Below, piece by piece: positions 7,801 through 8,274 of a stretch of DNA of 8,274 bases (position 1 is the first letter of the stretch; each line of letters opens with the position of its first letter). A program made the position numbers and the translations under genes. Below the pieces are notes generated by a model, which worked only from the letters and a program-made list of their open reading frames with translations, had not been told where the DNA came from and did no database searches. The DNA comes from Oscillospiraceae bacterium (GTDB lineage Bacteria; Bacillota; Clostridia; Oscillospirales; Ruminococcaceae): contig JAFLUJ010000298.1 of NCBI GenBank assembly GCA_022511485.1, positions 1 through 8,274 on the forward strand, in the 5' to 3' direction.

Positions 7801-8221
7801 AATGGCATTTGTCACTCTGGAGGATATGACCGGAGAGGTAGAGGGACTTGTTTTCGCCGACGTTTTTGCTGAATCTAGGAATATGCTTGTAAAGGGGAAG
7901 GCTGTACAGATATTCGCAAAGCTTTCGGGCAGAGACGATGTTCCCAAGCTTGTCGTGAACAGGATCACAGAGGCTGCTGCTTTTGCGGAAGGCTGTCACA
8001 GCAAAAAGCTCTATATAAGATGCCGTTCTGCGGACAATGATGTTATCCAGTCGGTTGTGGATATATGCAAAAAGTATCCCGGAGGTACAGGTGTGATACT
8101 TTATTTTGAGGACATCAGAAAGAGGCTTGCTCCCAAAAGTATCACCGGTGTGAGGCTCTGCCGTGATCTTGCAGAGGAGCTTTATGCTGCCGCAGGGGAA
8201 GAAAATATTGCACTGAAGTAG
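4814..8221 (+). CDS. dnaE: DNA polymerase III alpha subunit, DnaE type
   Basis: This is a family C replicative DNA polymerase of 1135 residues (E. coli DnaE is 1160). The domains in order are as follows. The N-terminal PHP domain has HLHLHSEYSLLDG (5-17), TDHG, the GCEVYVA block and NDAH (204-207). The catalytic palm has VGPGRGSGAGS (354-364) and PDFDIDF, where D399 and D401 are the catalytic pair, with the third aspartate D549 in KMDFLGL. The fingers include FQLES, YRPGPM and YQEQVM. A helix-hairpin-helix region lies around 810-870. QINFF (901-905) fits the beta-clamp-binding motif. An OB fold follows at about 975-1052. There is no inserted DEDD exonuclease domain, so this is not PolC. In Firmicutes that also carry PolC, DnaE extends primers and shares synthesis. 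The start has AAAGGA 7 bases upstream. The gene lies 130 bases after whiA and may be transcribed separately. Confidence 0.98.
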   Translation: MSFVHLHLHSEYSLLDGACRIKQLVSRAKELGQSAVAVTDHGNMYAAVEFYNEAVSQGIKPIIGCEVYVAPRTRFDKIHGQDNKPYHLVLMCKNNEGYQNLIKLVSYGYTEGFYSKPRVDIELLEKYHEGIIALSGCLAGEIPRKLVNGEYENAKSIALRYLEIFGEGNYYLEIQNHGIPDEERILPLLYRISAETGIPLAATNDAHYVLKEDAEVQRVLIAIQTNTVLGEPNPLNFPTDEFYIKSEEEMMSLFANVPHAVENTAKIADMCNVTFEFGKTKLPKFTAEGVTDNTEYFRQLCYEGMKKRYGESPDKTVTERMEYELSVITRMGYVDYFLIVWDFIRYARENSIPVGPGRGSGAGSIAAYCIGITGIDPMKYNLIFERFLNPDRISMPDFDIDFCYEGRPRVIDYVVRKYGSDRVAQIITFGTMAAKGAVRDVGRVMGLPYQAADKVSKLIPFGLHVTLDGALKENDELASLYNSDPSVKRLIDTARKIEGMPRHASTHAAGVVISDAPVSSYVPVQLNGDSVVTQYTMTILESLGLLKMDFLGLRNLTVIRDASDFIRESEPDFDIERIPLDDSGVFEMISQGKTGGVFQLESAGMRQTLMRLCPESIEDIIAVISLYRPGPMNSIPTYIECRHDPSKVTYKHPILKDILDVTYGCIVYQEQVMEVCRKMAGYSYGQADLVRRAMAKKKHDVMLKERSAFVEGAQKNGVPKEIADDIFDEMVSFASYAFNKSHAAAYAYVAYQTAYLKCHYFKQYMAALMTSCLDSTGKLLEYMTECSKNGVKILNPDINESDAGFVPSEQGIRFALAAVKNLGYSSIRDIVAEREENGSFKSLEDFCKRVSGREINRRAAESLIKCGALDGFGLNRRELTENYDRIFSNAQAFSMKNMEGQINFFEMSDDDSSSQSEVEHFPEYSLSEKLEMEKEVIGMYLSGHPLESYSLYSELCRMTPISLLYDESSGIRDGAEISVLCLLQEIKPHTQKNGSRMAFVTLEDMTGEVEGLVFADVFAESRNMLVKGKAVQIFAKLSGRDDVPKLVVNRITEAAAFAEGCHSKKLYIRCRSADNDVIQSVVDICKKYPGGTGVILYFEDIRKRLAPKSITGVRLCRDLAEELYAAAGEENIALK

Positions 8222-8257
8222 AGATAAATCATAATTTAGCGGCGCAGAGCTTTTCGA

Positions 8258-8274
8258 TTTTCGCTTTGCGAAAA
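8258..8274 (+). terminator. Perfect inverted repeat after dnaE, cut by the window end
   Basis: TTTTCGC (8258-8264) and GCGAAAA (8268-8274) form a perfect 7-bp stem with a TTT loop, 36 bases after the dnaE stop. The upstream bases GCTTTTCGA (8249-8257) could lengthen the stem if the sequence beyond the window is complementary. The position fits an intrinsic terminator, possibly bidirectional, but the diagnostic T-run would lie outside the window. Confidence 0.45.

Noticed and set aside
4814..8221. PolC-type alpha subunit
   Set aside because: The protein starts with the PHP domain and runs into the DnaE palm with no inserted DEDD exonuclease. The order of OB fold and PHP domain is that of DnaE.

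Overview
The window is a dense, entirely plus-strand run of seven genes, the first cut by the left edge. It reads as chromosomal core DNA of a low-to-mid GC Firmicute of the class Clostridia. The gene set (hprK, murB, rapZ/yvcJ, whiA, dnaE), the purine-rich ribosome binding sites and the moderate GC (roughly 45-50% in the lines I counted outside one gene) would suit a Ruminococcus-like member of the Oscillospiraceae. The genus is inference only. No mobile element, CRISPR array, tRNA or rRNA is visible.

Layout: 1-480 is the C-terminal half of HPr kinase/phosphorylase. 496-1239 is a PHP-domain metal-dependent phosphatase that starts at TTG. 1292-2245 is murB (cell-wall precursor reductase). 2242-3102 is rapZ (P-loop nucleotide-binding regulator), overlapping murB by 4 bases. 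3120-3761 is an AT-rich membrane protein resembling DUF3592 proteins. 3766-4683 is whiA (DNA-binding regulator). A 130-base gap follows, and then 4814-8221 is dnaE (replicative polymerase alpha subunit). The last 53 bases hold a perfect 7-bp inverted repeat that reaches the window edge.

How the genes relate: hprK through whiA have gaps of only -4 to 52 bases and probably share a transcript. They couple carbon-status sensing (HprK), peptidoglycan precursor synthesis (MurB), amino-sugar or envelope signalling (RapZ) and division or chromosome regulation (WhiA). DnaE follows after a longer gap with a weak promoter-like sequence and may have its own transcription start. The two proteins with PHP folds are unrelated in role: one is a free-standing phosphatase, the other is the N-terminal domain of the polymerase.

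The main departure from the usual pattern is between rapZ and whiA. Many Firmicutes have yvcK (gluconeogenesis factor) there. This genome instead has the AT-rich membrane protein (37% GC by hand count), which looks like a replacement or insertion. The rest is well-conserved core genome, and I see no convincing undescribed multi-gene system.
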